NCBI GenBank assembly: GCA_016842085.1
Contig: JAEVEX010000006.1
Location: forward strand, 39,175-103,174
DNA: 64,000 nucleotides
From: Candidatus Thermoflexus tengchongensis
Lineage (GTDB): Bacteria; Chloroflexota; Anaerolineae; Thermoflexales; Thermoflexaceae
Reading direction: 5' to 3'
Of the stretch, positions 18,479 through 26,988 are shown piece after piece. The stretch's first letter is position 1. Each line of letters starts with the position of its first letter. The position numbers were made by a program, and so were the translations under genes. The notes under the pieces are model-generated. The model had not been told where the DNA came from and searched no databases. It saw only the letters and a list, made by a program, of their open reading frames with translations.

Positions 18479-21400
18479 TTAACCCACCGAGCCGGACATC
18501 TGCAGGCGGATGAGCCGGTTCATCTCCACCGCGTATTCCATCGGCAGCTCCTTCACCAGGGGCTCGACGAAGCCAGTGACGATCATCGCTGCTGCCTCCT
18601 CCTGGGGGATGCCCCGGCTCATCAGGTAGAACAGCTGCTCGTCGCTGATCTTGCTCACGGTGGCCTCGTGGCCGATGGTGACGTTGTCCTCTTCGATCTC
18701 CATATACGGATACGTGTCGGAGCGGGAGATCTCATCCAGGATCAGGGCATCGCAGTTCACACTGACCACCGACCCTTCCGCCCCCGGGTAGACCCGCACC
18801 AGGCCCCGATAGGAGGTGCGGCCGCCGTCCTTGCTGATGGACTTGGAGATGATGCGAGAGCGGGTGTGCGGTGCCGCGTGGATCGCCTTCCCCCCTGCAT
18901 CCTGATGCTGGCCGCGGCCTGCAAAAGCGATGGAAAGGATCTCCCCGCGGGCCCCCGGCTCCATCAGATAAACGCTCGGGTACTTCATCGTCACCTTGGA
19001 TCCCAGATTGCAATCGACCCACTCCATCACCGCATCCCGGTAAACCACCGCCCGCTTGGTCACCAGATTGTAGACATTGGTGGACCAGTTCTGGATGGTG
19101 GTGTAGCGGACGCGAGCGCCCGGCTTGACGATGATCTCCACCACCGCGCTGTGCAGGGAGTCCGTGGTGTAGATGGGCGCCGTGCAGTTGTGCACAGCGA
19201 ACCCGCGCACCAGATAGGAGTTGGGTTCCTCAACGTCCAGGTTGAAGACGAACCCCTCGTAAGGCACCCGGCGGATGGCTTTGATCGGGACCAGGAAGTA
19301 ATCCCCGGCGTCGCGAACCTCCCCCATGCGCCGCCCATGCGTCCAGGTGAGGATGAACTGGTCCCTGCGGCGGATCCGACGGCCCCCAATGAAATCCGGG
19401 CCGCCCTTGCGGACCTGGATGCTCGCGTAGATGCCCTGGCGCGCCAGAAGCTCCTGGATCTGCCGGGCCAGCGTCTCCGAAACCGTGGCGATCCGGCGCA
19501 GCTCGGCCGAGCCCCGGGGCCATCGGTTTCCATCCCCGGCGAGGTAAGCGTCGAGGAGGGGTGCGATCTGCTCCGGCGGCAGCGCCATCACCGCCTCGCT
19601 CAGACGCTTTTCGGCGGCGCCCTTCCCTGCATGCTCCAGGCAGAACTCCATCAGCTCCCGGGAGTACACGGAGATCGTGACGGCGTGCTTGCCCCGTATG
19701 TGGACCACCTGGGGCTTCTTCCCCGTCACCTGCTGGATGAGGCGTTTGACCTCCTCAATCGCATGGACCTCATGCTCGCCGAAGGAGAAGGCGACCACCG
19801 GCTGGCGAAGCGTCTTGTGGATGTATACGGAGCCCTCCGCCAGGTAGTAACCCAGCAGCCGCAGAAGCTCTGGCGTGAAGGCCGGATTATAACCCTCCGC
19901 CTGGACTTTCGGGAAGACCAGGAAATCGCCTTCCCGCAGGTCTCCAGCGGGCACATACACCGGCTTTGCCTGAAGCAGGCGGCCGGTATCCACCTCAGGT
20001 CGCCATCCATGGCGCGGCCGCCGTCGGACCCGGACATCCTCCCGGCGCACGATCAGAACGGGATGCTCGGGGGTCAGCCGGAAGGTGTTATAGCGGGAGA
20101 CCGGCTGGATCTCGATCAGATCCCCCCGATAGGGTCGAACCATCACCGCGCGGACTTTCGCCTTGCGGCCGGTTTCCGTGACTACGAAGTCCCCTGGCTT
20201 CACCGCCTCGATGTTCACCCAGCGGTCGCCCGTGCTCACCTGCTCCCCGGCCGGGAGACAGCCCTCCACATAATGCACGAACGCCCCTTCCTCGGCGATG
20301 ATCAGCGTCCGCTCGAACTGCCCCACGTTCTGGGCGTTGATGCGGAAGTAGGCCTGGAGGGGCAGATCCACGTGGACCCCCGGCGGCACATAGATGAAAG
20401 ATCCGCCGGACCAGACGGCGGAGTTCAGGGCGGCGAACTTGTTGTCATCGGGCGGGACCACCGTGCCGAAATACTCCCGCACCAGGTCCGGATACTCCCG
20501 CACCGCCGTGTCGGTATCCACGAAGATCACGCCCAGCTTGCGCAGATGCTCCTGGAGGTTGTGATACACAACCTCGGAGTTGTGGACGATGATCCCCTCG
20601 GCAACGAAGTTGTGAGGTCCCTCCACCTCGATGTCGTAGACAGGCTCCACTCCCGCAGGCGTGATCGCTTCGATGCGGGCGAACCCAACGAACTCAGTGA
20701 TGTGCTTGCGGAAGGTTGTGTTGTGGGCGCTGGAGTAGTCCTGATGATACTTCCGCGTCCCGAACCGCTCCAGGCGCCGGGGCGAGCGACAGCCCAGGCG
20801 CTCGAAATCCCCCGAGAGCTGCAGGCGATAGCCGACAATCCGGCGCTTCGGATCCTTCGGGTGTTTGGATTCAAAGCGATGGATGCTGGAGGTCCGGATG
20901 CCGCATGTCAGGGCCAGTGCTTGCATGTCCTCGATGAGGGCGGGATTCGCGCTGGTCAGCACTACGTCATGGTTCTTCGAATTGTTGCGCACATAACCAT
21001 CTGCATCCACATAGCCGCCGAGGAAAGCCAGGCGCTGGTCCTCAGGCGCTGAAAACACCCATGACGGCACCCGCTTGGTATGGGCGTTGCCAGAGAAGCC
21101 GTTGGCCTGCAGGTAACGGGCCAGAGCGGTGGAATAGATTGTTAAACGATAAGGATCGCCGTTTCGGGCTTCCACCCCGAAGAGCTGGCGGGTTATCCGC
21201 TGGAACTCCGTGCGCAGGGCTGCTTCAGACTCGGGGATAGCGATTTCAACACGCCCCTTGCGGCCTGTATGGTCGAAGCGAATGAAGCCATCCCCCATGT
21301 AGAGCCCCAGCCACCACATCAGGTCGGTGGAGGTCCGCTCGGGGAGGTGGACTGCCTTCCATCGGGCGGAGGCCTCTTCGGGCTTCGGCTGTTGGAGCGG

Positions 21401-22126
21401 TTGCGCCTGCCCGATGTCAGGGAGACGCCGGGCGATGGCCACCAGATCCCCGGGTTTCAGCTCATAAAGGTACTTCCAGGTCAGCTGATATCGTCCGCGC
21501 CGCTTGCCAGGGGCCCGCCGGTAATCCAGGACGAGGAACGGATGATTGGCGGTGGCTCGAATGCTTCGATTGGCCACCCGGACTTCGAAAACCTCCCGTT
21601 CCCCCTTGTAGGCGGTGGCCCGGACGCGGGCCGGGATCAGCCGGCCGGTTTCCTCGTCAAATGAGAAGACAACATCGCCGGGCTGGACGTCCCGGATCGG
21701 AACAGGGCCTCGCGCCGTATAGACCCGGGTGTCTCCGCTCAGACACTCATACTGCGCGCCCACCCCTGCCAGGAATTTGCGCTCTGCCTCGGGGATGCCC
21801 AGGAGCTCAAAGGTGCGCCGGATCTCCTCGGGCACCTCGTCCCAGGAGCGGCTCTTCTTATCCGTGGGCTTGATGTAGTAGTAGATGTCATCGAAATTGA
21901 TCGCCGAGAGATCCGCCCCCCAGGTGGGCATGGGCTTGGCGAAGAAGATCTCCAGGGCCCGCAGGCGGAACTCCCGCATCCAGTCCGGCTCCCCCTTGAG
22001 CCAGGAGATTTCCTCCACGATCTCCCGCGAGAGGCCCTTGCGCGCCTTGTAGACATAGCGCTCAGGCATCGAGAAGCCATACTTATAGGTCCCCAGCTCG
22101 CTCAAATCAAAGGTCTCCGTCGCCAT
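18479..22126 (-). CDS. sufB: Fe-S cluster assembly protein SufB precursor with two inteins
   Basis: The 1215-residue precursor contains a complete SufB of 468 residues plus two protein-splicing elements at residues 128-516 and 623-980. The ATG at 22126 follows GGGAGG; a GTG five codons upstream overlaps the sufC stop and is an alternative. The extein pieces join seamlessly: ...VGAQYE to SEVVYHNLQ, and ...HYVEG to CTAPIYTTDSLH. The C-terminal 235 residues hold the conserved beta-helix, including ATVSKISDEQLFYLMSRG. SufB receives sulfur from SufS and assembles Fe-S clusters with SufC and SufD. Function therefore requires both inteins to splice. All predicted splice-junction residues are present. 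Confidence 0.95.
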   Translation of the reverse strand: MATETFDLSELGTYKYGFSMPERYVYKARKGLSREIVEEISWLKGEPDWMREFRLRALEIFFAKPMPTWGADLSAINFDDIYYYIKPTDKKSRSWDEVPEEIRRTFELLGIPEAERKFLAGVGAQYECLSGDTRVYTARGPVPIRDVQPGDVVFSFDEETGRLIPARVRATAYKGEREVFEVRVANRSIRATANHPFLVLDYRRAPGKRRGRYQLTWKYLYELKPGDLVAIARRLPDIGQAQPLQQPKPEEASARWKAVHLPERTSTDLMWWLGLYMGDGFIRFDHTGRKGRVEIAIPESEAALRTEFQRITRQLFGVEARNGDPYRLTIYSTALARYLQANGFSGNAHTKRVPSWVFSAPEDQRLAFLGGYVDADGYVRNNSKNHDVVLTSANPALIEDMQALALTCGIRTSSIHRFESKHPKDPKRRIVGYRLQLSGDFERLGCRSPRRLERFGTRKYHQDYSSAHNTTFRKHITEFVGFARIEAITPAGVEPVYDIEVEGPHNFVAEGIIVHNSEVVYHNLQEHLRKLGVIFVDTDTAVREYPDLVREYFGTVVPPDDNKFAALNSAVWSGGSFIYVPPGVHVDLPLQAYFRINAQNVGQFERTLIIAEEGAFVHYVEGCLPAGEQVSTGDRWVNIEAVKPGDFVVTETGRKAKVRAVMVRPYRGDLIEIQPVSRYNTFRLTPEHPVLIVRREDVRVRRRPRHGWRPEVDTGRLLQAKPVYVPAGDLREGDFLVFPKVQAEGYNPAFTPELLRLLGYYLAEGSVYIHKTLRQPVVAFSFGEHEVHAIEEVKRLIQQVTGKKPQVVHIRGKHAVTISVYSRELMEFCLEHAGKGAAEKRLSEAVMALPPEQIAPLLDAYLAGDGNRWPRGSAELRRIATVSETLARQIQELLARQGIYASIQVRKGGPDFIGGRRIRRRDQFILTWTHGRRMGEVRDAGDYFLVPIKAIRRVPYEGFVFNLDVEEPNSYLVRGFAVHNCTAPIYTTDSLHSAVVEIIVKPGARVRYTTIQNWSTNVYNLVTKRAVVYRDAVMEWVDCNLGSKVTMKYPSVYLMEPGARGEILSIAFAGRGQHQDAGGKAIHAAPHTRSRIISKSISKDGGRTSYRGLVRVYPGAEGSVVSVNCDALILDEISRSDTYPYMEIEEDNVTIGHEATVSKISDEQLFYLMSRGIPQEEAAAMIVTGFVEPLVKELPMEYAVEMNRLIRLQMSGSVG
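19187..20260 (-). mobile_element. SufB intein 2 (358 residues, LAGLIDADG endonuclease)
   Basis: It starts with Cys (CLPAGEQVST, block A), carries LTPEHPVLI with the block B histidine, and ends in FAVHN with Cys as the +1 residue. Block F reads FVFNLDVEEPNSYLVRG. The two endonuclease helices are LLGYYLAEGSV (about residue 135) and LLDAYLAGDGN (about 235), with Glu and Asp at the catalytic positions. The insertion precedes the conserved SufB segment CTAPIY. Its sequence differs clearly from intein 1, so the two were acquired independently rather than by duplication. Confidence 0.93.
20579..21745 (-). mobile_element. SufB intein 1 (389 residues, LAGLIDADG endonuclease)
   Basis: It starts with Cys (CLSGDTRVYT, block A) and has the block B pattern ATANHPF with its histidine. 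It ends in IIVHN, followed by Ser as the +1 residue. Block F reads VYDIEVEGPHNFVAEG. Between splicing blocks lies a homing endonuclease with two LAGLIDADG-type helices, LGLYMGDGF (about residue 146) and LGGYVDADGY (about 242); each retains an acidic residue, so both active-site aspartates are present. The insertion lies after VGAQYE of SufB. It appears complete and splicing-competent by sequence. Confidence 0.93.
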
Positions 22127-22137
22127 GACCCCTCCCT

Positions 22138-22917
22138 TCACGCGGTGGGTTGCTCAGCGAACTGCTCGCGCAGCCACTCGTAGCCTTTCTCCTCCAGTTC
22201 CAGGGCCAGCTCCGGCCCACCGGAGGCCACGATGCGGCCGTTATACATCACGTGGACGAAATGGGGCTTGACGTAGTTCAGGATCCGCTGATAGTGGGTG
22301 ATCAGCAGGATTCCCATGTGGGGGCCGAAGATCCGGTTGATCCCCTCGGCCACCGTACGCACCCCGTCGATATCCAGCCCCGAGTCCGTCTCATCCAGGA
22401 TGGCCATCTCCGGCTGGAGCACGGCCATCTGGAGGATCTCCAGGCGCTTCTTCTCGCCGCCCGAGAAGCCATCGTTGACATATCGAGCGGCGAAGGAATC
22501 TTCCAGCCCGAGCAGGGCCAGCTTCTCCCGGAGGAGCTTCCGGAACTCCGGGATCGGGATCCCTTTGTCTTCCGGGTTCAGGCGCTTGCGGCGCTCGTTG
22601 AGGGCGGTGCGCAGGAAGTTCGCCACCGTGACCCCGGGCACCGCCACCGGATACTGAAAGGCCAGGAACAGGCCCAGATGGGCCCGCTCATCCGGGGGAA
22701 GCTCCAGAATGTTCTGCCCCTTCCAGAGCACCTCCCCCTGTTCCACGGTATAAGCCGGGTGCCCCATCAGAACATACGCGAGGGTGGTCTTGCCGGAACC
22801 GTTCGGACCCATCAGGGCATGGATCTCCCCCTTGCGAACCGTCAGGTTCACCCCCCGCAGGACGGGTTTGCCCTCCACCCGAACATGCAGATCCCGAATG
22901 ATCAGCGCATCCTCCAT
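22138..22917 (-). CDS. sufC: Fe-S assembly ATPase SufC
   Basis: 259 residues. The ATG at 22917 has GGGAGG about ten bases upstream; an in-frame extension to 22974 is less supported. It is an ABC-type ATPase: Walker [11 protein letters not shown]-loop FLAFQYP, signature [13 protein letters not shown], Walker [15 protein letters not shown] and switch histidine in LLITHYQR. The [10 protein letters not shown] motif is typical of SufC. It energises the SufB/SufD scaffold and is the first gene of the minus-strand suf operon. Confidence 0.95.
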   Translation of the reverse strand: MEDALIIRDLHVRVEGKPVLRGVNLTVRKGEIHALMGPNGSGKTTLAYVLMGHPAYTVEQGEVLWKGQNILELPPDERAHLGLFLAFQYPVAVPGVTVANFLRTALNERRKRLNPEDKGIPIPEFRKLLREKLALLGLEDSFAARYVNDGFSGGEKKRLEILQMAVLQPEMAILDETDSGLDIDGVRTVAEGINRIFGPHMGILLITHYQRILNYVKPHFVHVMYNGRIVASGGPELALELEEKGYEWLREQFAEQPTA

Positions 22918-23085
22918 TGTCGTATGACCTCCCGACAGGTGGGTGTGGAATTTTCCATCCCCCGCCTCCGTCAATATGGCAGGGGAGAGGAGAGTCCGGA
23001 ACCAGCGGTCCAGTTCCCGCCAGACCGCGGGAAAAGCGCCCCCGAGAAGGGAGGGTTCCCTCTTCAGCCCCTGGACTCAGGCCTT

Positions 23086-23114
23086 ATCTTACCACGTCGG
23101 CTTGTGTTTGTCAA
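23086..23114 (-). promoter_or_regulatory. Promoter of the sufCBDS operon
   Basis: On the minus strand TTGACA (23114-23109), a 17-base spacer and TAAGAT (23091-23086). The hexamers and spacing are identical to those of the divergent sufR promoter, and the -10 lies inside an inverted copy of GGTAAGATAA (23093-23084). Confidence 0.8.
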
Positions 23115-23138
23115 TACTTTTTATAGAAATCAGAGAAA

Positions 23139-23167
23139 TTGACAATTGCAGCGGGGTCCGGTAAGAT
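23139..23167 (+). promoter_or_regulatory. Promoter of sufR (and probably sufT)
   Basis: TTGACA (23139-23144), a 17-base spacer and TAAGAT (23162-23167), mirror image of the suf operon promoter. The -10 is embedded in GGTAAGATAA (23160-23169), whose inverted copy is at 23084-23093. A symmetric repressor such as SufR could cover both promoters. Confidence 0.8.
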
Positions 23168-23260
23168 AAAGGGAGAGCCGCCTGGGGCGGATGGAGGCCT
23201 GGAGGTCCCATCCGGGCTCTGGGGCAGGAGACTCCTGGTCGGGTGAAAAAGGAGTGGTCG

Positions 23261-23917
23261 ATGAGCCAGACCCGTCAGCAAATCCTGCAGCGTTTAAAGG
23301 AACGAGGGCGGATGACCGTCGCTCAGCTCGCGGAGGAGCTGGGGCTGACGCCGGTTACGGTTCATTATCACTTAAACATCCTGCAGCGTCAAGGGCTGGT
23401 GGATGCCCAGCTGGAGCGCCGGGGTGTAGGGCGGCCCCGGCTGATCTTCTTCCTGCGGGAGGAGGCCCTTTCCCAGTTTCCCCATGGCTATCATCGACTG
23501 GCGGCCCGTCTCCTGAACGAATTGAAAGCCCGGTTGCCGGAGGAGGAAATCCACCGCCTTTTTATTGCGATGGCCCAGGAGATCGCGGTGGAACACGGGG
23601 AACGGGTGCGGGCCTGTAAAACTCTGGAGGAGAAGCTGGAGGCGCTGGTCGAGCTGCTGGGGGAGGAGGGCTTCCTGGCCCGCTGGGAGCAGCTGGGCAA
23701 TGAGCTGCGTCTGCATCAATATAACTGCCCATATAACTATGTAGTCCATCACCACCCGGAAGTGTGTGATCTGGATCGCACGCTGATTGCCCTGACGCTG
23801 GGGGCCGATGTGGAGCGCTCCAGTTGCATTTTGAGCGGGGATATGTGCTGTACTTTCATTATTAAGCCACAGACTGCTCCGCTTTCTGTGGAGCTTCCGT
23901 CTGGAGCCCACGGATAA
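23261..23917 (+). CDS. sufR: SufR-type Fe-S sensing transcriptional repressor
   Basis: 218 residues; the ATG at 23261 follows AAGGAG by eight bases. Residues about 5-70 are a winged helix-turn-helix (MTVAQLAEELGLTPVTVHYHLNILQ in short blocks). The C-terminal half has the cysteine array expected of an Fe-S binding sensor: CPYNYVVHHHPEVC (C-x12-C), then SSC about 20 residues later and GDMCC. SufR represses suf genes when its cluster is intact. It is transcribed divergently from sufC and its promoter mirrors the suf promoter, so mutual repression is a strong inference. Confidence 0.88.
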   Translation: MSQTRQQILQRLKERGRMTVAQLAEELGLTPVTVHYHLNILQRQGLVDAQLERRGVGRPRLIFFLREEALSQFPHGYHRLAARLLNELKARLPEEEIHRLFIAMAQEIAVEHGERVRACKTLEEKLEALVELLGEEGFLARWEQLGNELRLHQYNCPYNYVVHHHPEVCDLDRTLIALTLGADVERSSCILSGDMCCTFIIKPQTAPLSVELPSGAHG

Positions 23918-24046
23918 GCGCGTCGGGGGGGAGGCGGGTGGCTTCACCGGCGCGTTTGCGCCTTTTATAGAGGCTCTGAGCGGCTGTCCCCCCGGCCCCC
24001 AAAGCCGTGGGGGAATATCCTGATCCCACTCTAAGGAGGGCGCACA

Positions 24047-24394
24047 ATGAATGAGATGAACCCGAATACTCCCTCTCCCTCTCCATCCCCCCAATCCCAG
24101 GAGGAGCTGGTCCAGAAAATCCGGGAGGCCCTTCGGGCGGTGGTGGATCCCGAGATCGGTATGAATGTGGTCCAGCTGGGCCTGATCCGGAACATCGAGA
24201 TCCAGCCGGACCTCATTCAGATCACCATGATCCTCACCACCCCCTTCTGCCCGGCGGGCCCTTATCTTCTGGAGCAGGTACGCTATGTGACGGAGCAGGT
24301 CACGGGCCGGCCGACGAAGGTGATCCTGGGGATGGAGATGTGGGATCCTTCCATGATGGAAGAGGATGCCCTGGCGGAGTGGGGATTGTGGTAG
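24047..24394 (+). CDS. SufT-like MIP18/DUF59 protein
   Basis: 115 residues, ATG preceded by AAGGAGGG. After a Pro/Ser-rich N-terminus of about 17 residues, the DUF59 domain has VDPEIGMNVVQLGLI and the reactive-cysteine loop TTPFCPAGPYL. DUF59 proteins (SufT, MIP18, PaaD) help mature Fe-S proteins. It lies 129 bases after sufR on the same strand and probably shares the sufR promoter, placing it in the SUF regulon. Confidence 0.88.
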   Translation: MNEMNPNTPSPSPSPQSQEELVQKIREALRAVVDPEIGMNVVQLGLIRNIEIQPDLIQITMILTTPFCPAGPYLLEQVRYVTEQVTGRPTKVILGMEMWDPSMMEEDALAEWGLW

Positions 24395-24493
24395 GGTGGG
24401 AGGAGGGGCCATCCCGCCTCCTGGAGGAGAGCCGAATGGCGCAAGCCCTGAGTGAAGCGGCTGCAAGCCGTTGCGCTGTTCGTGAAACGAGTC

Positions 24494-26545
24494 TCAGGGA
24501 GCTGGAAGGAGCACGCTGCGATCCTCCGGCTGCTTTCCATTCCACTCCACCGTTGCCCGCTCTCCGCTTTCCAGATCATAGAGCCCAATCCGAAAGGCAG
24601 CGGGTCGTATGCCGGCAGGGATCGGGTGGCGATCGATGATCCGATCCCCCGGGCGCCATGCGTCGGTGGGCGCAAGACCCCCGGCCATCGGCCCATCCGC
24701 CTGGCCGATCATTCGCCCCTCGGAATCCAGAAGGTGAACGAACACCTGCCATCGGCGGCGGGGCGCTGCCTCTGCTTCCCAGAGCAGGACCAGCTCGCCG
24801 GTCGACCGCTTCACCTGCCAGCCTCGAAGCACAATCCGCCCATCCAGGCACGGAGCGGGATCCAGCCGGTTGAACCTCTCCTCCGGGCGAGCCGATTGCG
24901 CTGAAGCTCCTTCCACCTGCCAGATGGAATGCAGCGGGATCCAGGTCAGATCCTCCCGGAACACATAGACAGCGTGATCCTTCAGCGCGTCCCGGAGCTC
25001 GTTGAAGTCCATAGGGGGCGCTGGAGTGAACCAGTCCGGATACAGGGCCTCCACCCGCGCGCTCCGCACCCACCCCGCCGGCCGATCCGTCAGATCCGGC
25101 CCGCCGTTGATCCGGATATACCAGGCCAATTGCCGATCGTCCGTGATCAGCACGGCCCCCGCTCCTCCATAAGGGTATGGATAGTAACGGTCCCGAAACC
25201 AGCGATACCCCACGTTATAAGGAAGGTTCACGAAGATCATGGGATGCGCTTCCGCTGCCCTGGCGGCCCGGGCCATTCCCCTGAGGATGGCGGTCGCATC
25301 CCGGTAATAGCCCAGCGAGCTGGTAAGGAACAGAAGGGCAATCGTCAGCGTGCCTCCCAGGATCGCTCCGGCCGCGATACGACCCCATACGCCCCGATGC
25401 CGGGTGCCCTCCAGGACGCCCGCCCAGGCCAGCGCGCTCCAGAGGCCGGGGATGAGTAGCATCCGTGGATAGTTCATCATGCCGGAAGCGGGGCCCCAGA
25501 AGATCAATGCGGGGGCCACGCTGACCCCAAACCCCCAGCATCCCAGGGGGACCGTCCATCGGGGCCGGGCCCATACGGCCATCCCTACCGTGATTCCGAA
25601 CCCCAGCCCCAGGAAGGCCCAATCCTCGGGTCGCAGCGCCCGCAGAAGGATCGGTCGGGGTGCGAACAGGACCTTCCACAGGGCCTCGAAGATCGGCCCC
25701 AGGGGATGCAGCCACCCCTGCATGGCGTAGAGGCTGCTTTCCAGGGTGAAGATCGGCTGGGCCAGGACGCCCGGGTCGCCCCGAGGAAGGGTGCGCCAGA
25801 ACAGCATGTAACCGATTCCCAGCGCAAAGCCCATCGGGATGGCGCGATGCAGGATGGGAAACCGGCCCGGGCGCGCCACGGCGATTCCCAGCAGCCACGC
25901 CGGCCAGACGATGCCGGTCTCGTGGGAGAGGATAGCGGCCAGATAAGCTCCCAGGGCCGCGAGGACGCTCCCCAGGGCCCCCTGGGAGCCGGAGCGGAGG
26001 ACCACCAGGGTGGCGATCAGCATCCAGAGCAGCGCGAGGCTGTGAACCGATCCCATCAGGAAAGCGATGGGTTCATGAGCGAAGGGAAGGAGGCCGAACA
26101 GCGCGGTGGCGCTCCAGGCGAGGGCGACGGAGGCTCCCAGGCACCGGAGGAGGGCATAGAGCAGGGCCGTGTTCAGCATGTGGACGCTCAGGGTGAGAAA
26201 GTGGAAAACGGCGCCATCGTAACCGAACCCCTGCTGGATCAGCCAGAACACGGACATTGAGAGCGGCCGGTAGTGCAGGAAACCCTGAGCGCCCTGAAAG
26301 AGGGTGCGGGGATCTCGATGCGCGAGGACGGAGAACAGGAGATCGTCGGAGAAGAAGCCGACGGACAGCACGGGCATATAAAGGGCGAAGATCAGGAGGA
26401 AGAGGATGCTCCCACCCCATGGTCTACGGATCTGGAAAGGACGTTCCATCGAAAGAGAAGGTGGGAAGACAAGTGGATCTCGCCAGACCGGCGGTTCTCT
26501 TTGGGCTTTTTCCATGGGGGGAGGGATCACCGGTTGCCGGAACAT
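24494..26545 (-). CDS. Multispanning membrane protein, GT-C-like glycosyltransferase architecture
   Basis: 683 residues with about ten hydrophobic segments in the first 420 residues and a soluble C-terminal domain of about 260. The first loop after the first membrane segment contains FFSDDLLF, an acidic pair of the kind used by GT-C polyprenyl-phosphate sugar transferases. The C-terminal domain includes a beta-rich stretch (residues about 570-680, with WQVFVHLLDSEGRMIGQADG) also seen in other Chloroflexota membrane proteins. The start at 26545 has AGGGGA nearby; later in-frame ATGs lack a ribosome binding site. Substrate and acceptor are unknown. It is convergent with sufT. Confidence 0.55.
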   Translation of the reverse strand: MFRQPVIPPPMEKAQREPPVWRDPLVFPPSLSMERPFQIRRPWGGSILFLLIFALYMPVLSVGFFSDDLLFSVLAHRDPRTLFQGAQGFLHYRPLSMSVFWLIQQGFGYDGAVFHFLTLSVHMLNTALLYALLRCLGASVALAWSATALFGLLPFAHEPIAFLMGSVHSLALLWMLIATLVVLRSGSQGALGSVLAALGAYLAAILSHETGIVWPAWLLGIAVARPGRFPILHRAIPMGFALGIGYMLFWRTLPRGDPGVLAQPIFTLESSLYAMQGWLHPLGPIFEALWKVLFAPRPILLRALRPEDWAFLGLGFGITVGMAVWARPRWTVPLGCWGFGVSVAPALIFWGPASGMMNYPRMLLIPGLWSALAWAGVLEGTRHRGVWGRIAAGAILGGTLTIALLFLTSSLGYYRDATAILRGMARAARAAEAHPMIFVNLPYNVGYRWFRDRYYPYPYGGAGAVLITDDRQLAWYIRINGGPDLTDRPAGWVRSARVEALYPDWFTPAPPMDFNELRDALKDHAVYVFREDLTWIPLHSIWQVEGASAQSARPEERFNRLDPAPCLDGRIVLRGWQVKRSTGELVLLWEAEAAPRRRWQVFVHLLDSEGRMIGQADGPMAGGLAPTDAWRPGDRIIDRHPIPAGIRPAAFRIGLYDLESGERATVEWNGKQPEDRSVLLPAP

Positions 26546-26601
26546 GGCTGTTCCCCTGGCGTTCTGGCGTTATCCGCCCGGCGGATTCTTGAGGTGGGGC
26601 A

Positions 26602-26988
26602 TCATGGATTCAGGAGCGCCCATAACGCCGGCCCGAAGAGGGCCAGGCCCACCAGGATGGCCGCGATCGCGCACAGCAGAACCATCCCGGCGGATACGTC
26701 CTTGGCGATCCGGGCCAGCGGGTGAGGGTAAGGGCTGGTCAGGTCCACGACGGCCTCCAGCGCCGTGTTGAGAAGCTCCGCTGCCCAGACCAGGGCGATG
26801 GTCAGAACCAGGATCGCCCAGCGGAGCGCGTCGAAGCGAAGCAACCCGGCCAGGATCACCACCATCACCGTGATGGCCGTGTGGATCCGCAGGTTCCGCT
26901 GCGTTCGCCAGGCATACCGCAGCCCGGCGAAGGCAAACCCGAAGCTTTCCCACACGGTGCGGGCGCGCACGCTGGATGTTCCTCCCAT
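26602..26988 (-). CDS. dgkA: Diacylglycerol/undecaprenol kinase family membrane protein
   Basis: 128 residues with three membrane segments, the usual DgkA size. Signature residues are seen in ALVWAAELLNTALEAVVDL and AKDVSAGMVLL, which form the catalytic helix and nucleotide site. Gram-positive-type members phosphorylate undecaprenol and recycle the cell-wall lipid carrier; proteobacterial ones act on diacylglycerol. The ATG at 26988 overlaps the stop of the upstream acyl-CoA synthetase (ATGA), so the two are translationally coupled. The lipid substrate cannot be decided from sequence. Confidence 0.88.
   Translation of the reverse strand: MGGTSSVRARTVWESFGFAFAGLRYAWRTQRNLRIHTAITVMVVILAGLLRFDALRWAILVLTIALVWAAELLNTALEAVVDLTSPYPHPLARIAKDVSAGMVLLCAIAAILVGLALFGPALWALLNP

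Noticed and set aside
16901..21052. A 1383-codon open frame on the plus strand across sufD and sufB
   Set aside because: It lies antisense to clearly homologous sufD and sufB, including both inteins; such long mirror frames are expected in GC-rich coding DNA. It has no recognisable domain.
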